This document shows, in pieces, positions 60,941 through 64,000 of a DNA stretch of 64,000 bases. The position numbers and the translations under genes are program-made. How positions within the stretch are numbered: the first letter of the stretch is position 1; every line of letters begins with the position of its first letter. Under the pieces are notes generated by a model. The model worked only from the letters and a program-made list of their open reading frames with translations, made no database searches and was not told the DNA's origin. Origin of the DNA: Pirellulales bacterium (GTDB lineage Bacteria > Planctomycetota > Planctomycetia > Pirellulales > Lacipirellulaceae); contig JADLBW010000069.1 of assembly GCA_020847515.1 (NCBI GenBank), forward strand, positions 24,364 through 88,363, written 5' to 3'.

Positions 60941-61126
60941 CTTTGCCTTGCTTGCAGCGTCCCGCGCCCACGAATGCATGGGCGCGGTACGCTGCCGATC
61001 GGGTCCGCGAGGACGGGCATGGCGCACATCGCTTCCCGGCATGGAGCAAACAAGGCCAGGCCGTTCGGCGATTAGTAACGCTTACGGCGGCCGAACGCGG
61101 GGCCGCTGCATTCGCGCTGACGCCTT

Positions 61127-61549
61127 ATGGTGCCTAATCTGAAGCGCTGGCTCGCCGAACGGTTGCGCCCTGCGACGCTCGGCGAGCAGGGCGAGCGGCA
61201 GGCCGCCCGGCATCTCCGCCGCAAACGGTATAAAGTCGTCGCCACCCGCCGGCGGCTGCGATATGGCGAGATCGATATCGTGGCGGTCGACCGCCAAACC
61301 ATCGTCTTCGTCGAAGTGAAGACCCGCCGCAGCGAGACGGGGCCCCGCCCGGCGCTGGCGGTCGACGACCATCGCCGCCGCCGAATGACGCGGGCCGCCG
61401 CAGCGTTTCTCAAGTCGTACGGCCTGCTGGAATATCCGGCGCGGTTCGACATCATCGAGGTGATCTGGCCGACGGCCGAGCGGCGCCCGACGATTGTCCA
61501 CCACGAGAACGCCTTTCCCGCCGAAGGTCGCGGCCAGTTTTATCGCTAG
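61127..61549 (+). CDS. YraN-family (UPF0102) endonuclease-like protein
   Basis: A 140-residue restriction-endonuclease-like protein. The PD-(D/E)xK-like core reads RYGEIDIVAVDRQTIVFVEVKTRRS: E-I-D, then VEVK as the catalytic acid-lysine pair, conserved across the YraN family. LGEQGERQAARHLRRKRYKVVATR at the N-terminus is also typical. In many genomes it follows rplS and rnhB; the precise role is unknown, but a nuclease fold is likely. ATG 61127. Confidence 0.88.
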   Translation: MVPNLKRWLAERLRPATLGEQGERQAARHLRRKRYKVVATRRRLRYGEIDIVAVDRQTIVFVEVKTRRSETGPRPALAVDDHRRRRMTRAAAAFLKSYGLLEYPARFDIIEVIWPTAERRPTIVHHENAFPAEGRGQFYR

Positions 61550-61780
61550 CCGTGCAGCGCGCCGTCGCCGCCGCGAGCGTTTGCCGCGGGATTCAAATGC
61601 GCCGGCGTGACGCTTGCAATTGGCGCTGGTTGTTCAGCAGCACGCGCATGCGGCTCTCCGCCGCGCCCCCGCGGCCGCCCTGCGCGCCGCGATGCTAGCA
61701 CGGTAAAATGCCTTGAGCCCGCCGCGCTGCGCGGTCTTAACCATTCGCTCTCCACCAGGAACTTCTTGCCAGGAAGGTAA

Positions 61781-63472
<1,692 letters not shown>

Positions 63473-63535
63473 CACTGCTAGCGGGCGGTCGCAGTCCACG
63501 TGGCGCTGCTCCGTGATTGGCGGAGCCTACCGGCG

Positions 63536-63958
63536 ATGAGCGAAGTAAAGAAAATTATCATCGATGAAGATTGGAAGTCCCGCGTCGCCGCCGAAAAGGA
63601 GGCTGCATCGCGTACCCACGATCCGGCGCCAGAAGGCGACGCAACCGCGGAACCTGCAGCGCAGTCATCCAATCCTCAAGAGCGGCGAGCTCGCCCGCCG
63701 CTGCCGCCCCCCTCGTTTGACTTGTTGATCGCCGGCTTCGTCACCGAAGCGATGGTAGCGCTAGGGCAGTTGCCTCATCCGCTGAGCGGCAAGTATGAGC
63801 CAGACCAGCAGCACGCCCGCTACGCCATCGACATGCTCGAGGTGCTCGCCGAGAAAACGAAAGGCAACCTCACGCCCGACGAGGATCGCGGCATGCGCGA
63901 CGTCCTCCACCAGTTGCGAATGGCGTTCGTCGCGCTCGGTCAGCCCGCTTCGGAATAG
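63536..63958 (+). CDS. DUF1844 domain protein
   Basis: A 140-residue protein. The C-terminal half carries the DUF1844 pattern FDLLIAGFVTEAMVALGQLPHPLSGKYEPDQQHARYAIDMLEVLAEKTKGNLTPDE (core ALGQLP.P..GK.EPD...ARY.IDML..L..KTKGNLT), which is a small helical domain of unknown function. The N-terminal half is polar and probably disordered (PAPEGDATAEPAAQSSNPQERRARPPLPPP region). ATG 63536 (MSEVKKIIIDEDWKSRV) is the normal start for the family. It follows pyrG by 64 bases. Confidence 0.88.
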   Translation: MSEVKKIIIDEDWKSRVAAEKEAASRTHDPAPEGDATAEPAAQSSNPQERRARPPLPPPSFDLLIAGFVTEAMVALGQLPHPLSGKYEPDQQHARYAIDMLEVLAEKTKGNLTPDEDRGMRDVLHQLRMAFVALGQPASE

Positions 63959-64000
63959 GGCCGACCGTCTTCAAGATCGCCTTCTCTGCTCGCTGCACAC

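Overview
The window is GC-rich, densely coding chromosome from a bacterium that is very probably a planctomycete (Pirellulales-like). This is inferred from a DUF1559 prepilin-type protein, a secreted protein with dockerin-like calcium repeats and a PEP-CTERM sorting tail, a short lipoprotein typical of the phylum, many long secreted or membrane proteins, weak Shine-Dalgarno signals, and the mix of sugar-degradation genes with housekeeping genes. I saw no tRNA, rRNA, CRISPR array, insertion sequence or prophage gene.

Region 1 (1-24046) is mostly housekeeping and single genes: the tail of an ABC transporter ATPase, ilvE, a secreted unknown, recJ, rpmG (L33), a membrane-anchored protein with squalene-cyclase-like repeats, an enoyl-CoA hydratase paired with an AtuA/DUF1446 protein, a primary-type sigma factor, a Ser/Thr kinase-like protein with no glycine-rich loop, a ThiF/MoeB-type adenylyltransferase, uvrA overlapping a degenerate glycoside-hydrolase-2-like gene, a small membrane protein, a cupin, ligA, a class C beta-lactamase-like hydrolase and a purple-acid-phosphatase-like phosphoesterase.

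Region 2 (24166-30505) looks like a compact mannan or mannoside utilisation locus. A LacI-family regulator is divergent from a GH130 phosphorylase-like enzyme, a sodium:solute symporter and a secreted GH5 mannanase-like enzyme; the last two overlap by four bases. A 20-bp imperfect palindrome lies in the divergent promoter region.

Region 3 (31081-46360) is a complete 14-gene respiratory complex I operon, nuoA to nuoN in canonical order, with several ATGA overlaps. NuoK has a hydrophilic C-terminal extension and NuoG is short. A nested palindrome built from AGCCGA-type repeats follows nuoN.

Region 4 (46745-52823) resembles a cellulose or beta-glucan locus: a secreted GH9 enzyme, a second LacI-family regulator behind a good sigma70-type promoter, a dockerin-like/PEP-CTERM secreted protein, a lipoprotein and a DUF1559 pseudopilin-like protein.

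Region 5 (53212-63958) holds an old-yellow-enzyme reductase and then the protein-targeting and translation cluster ffh ... rpsP-trmD-rplS-YraN-pyrG, ending with a DUF1844 protein. Three genes interrupt this cluster between ffh and rpsP: two small unknown genes that look like a functional pair, possibly toxin-antitoxin-like, and a 614-residue membrane protein. The small pair is my best candidate for an undescribed system. Starts were often moved downstream of the longest possible reading frame to fit family N-termini; alternatives are given in each entry.
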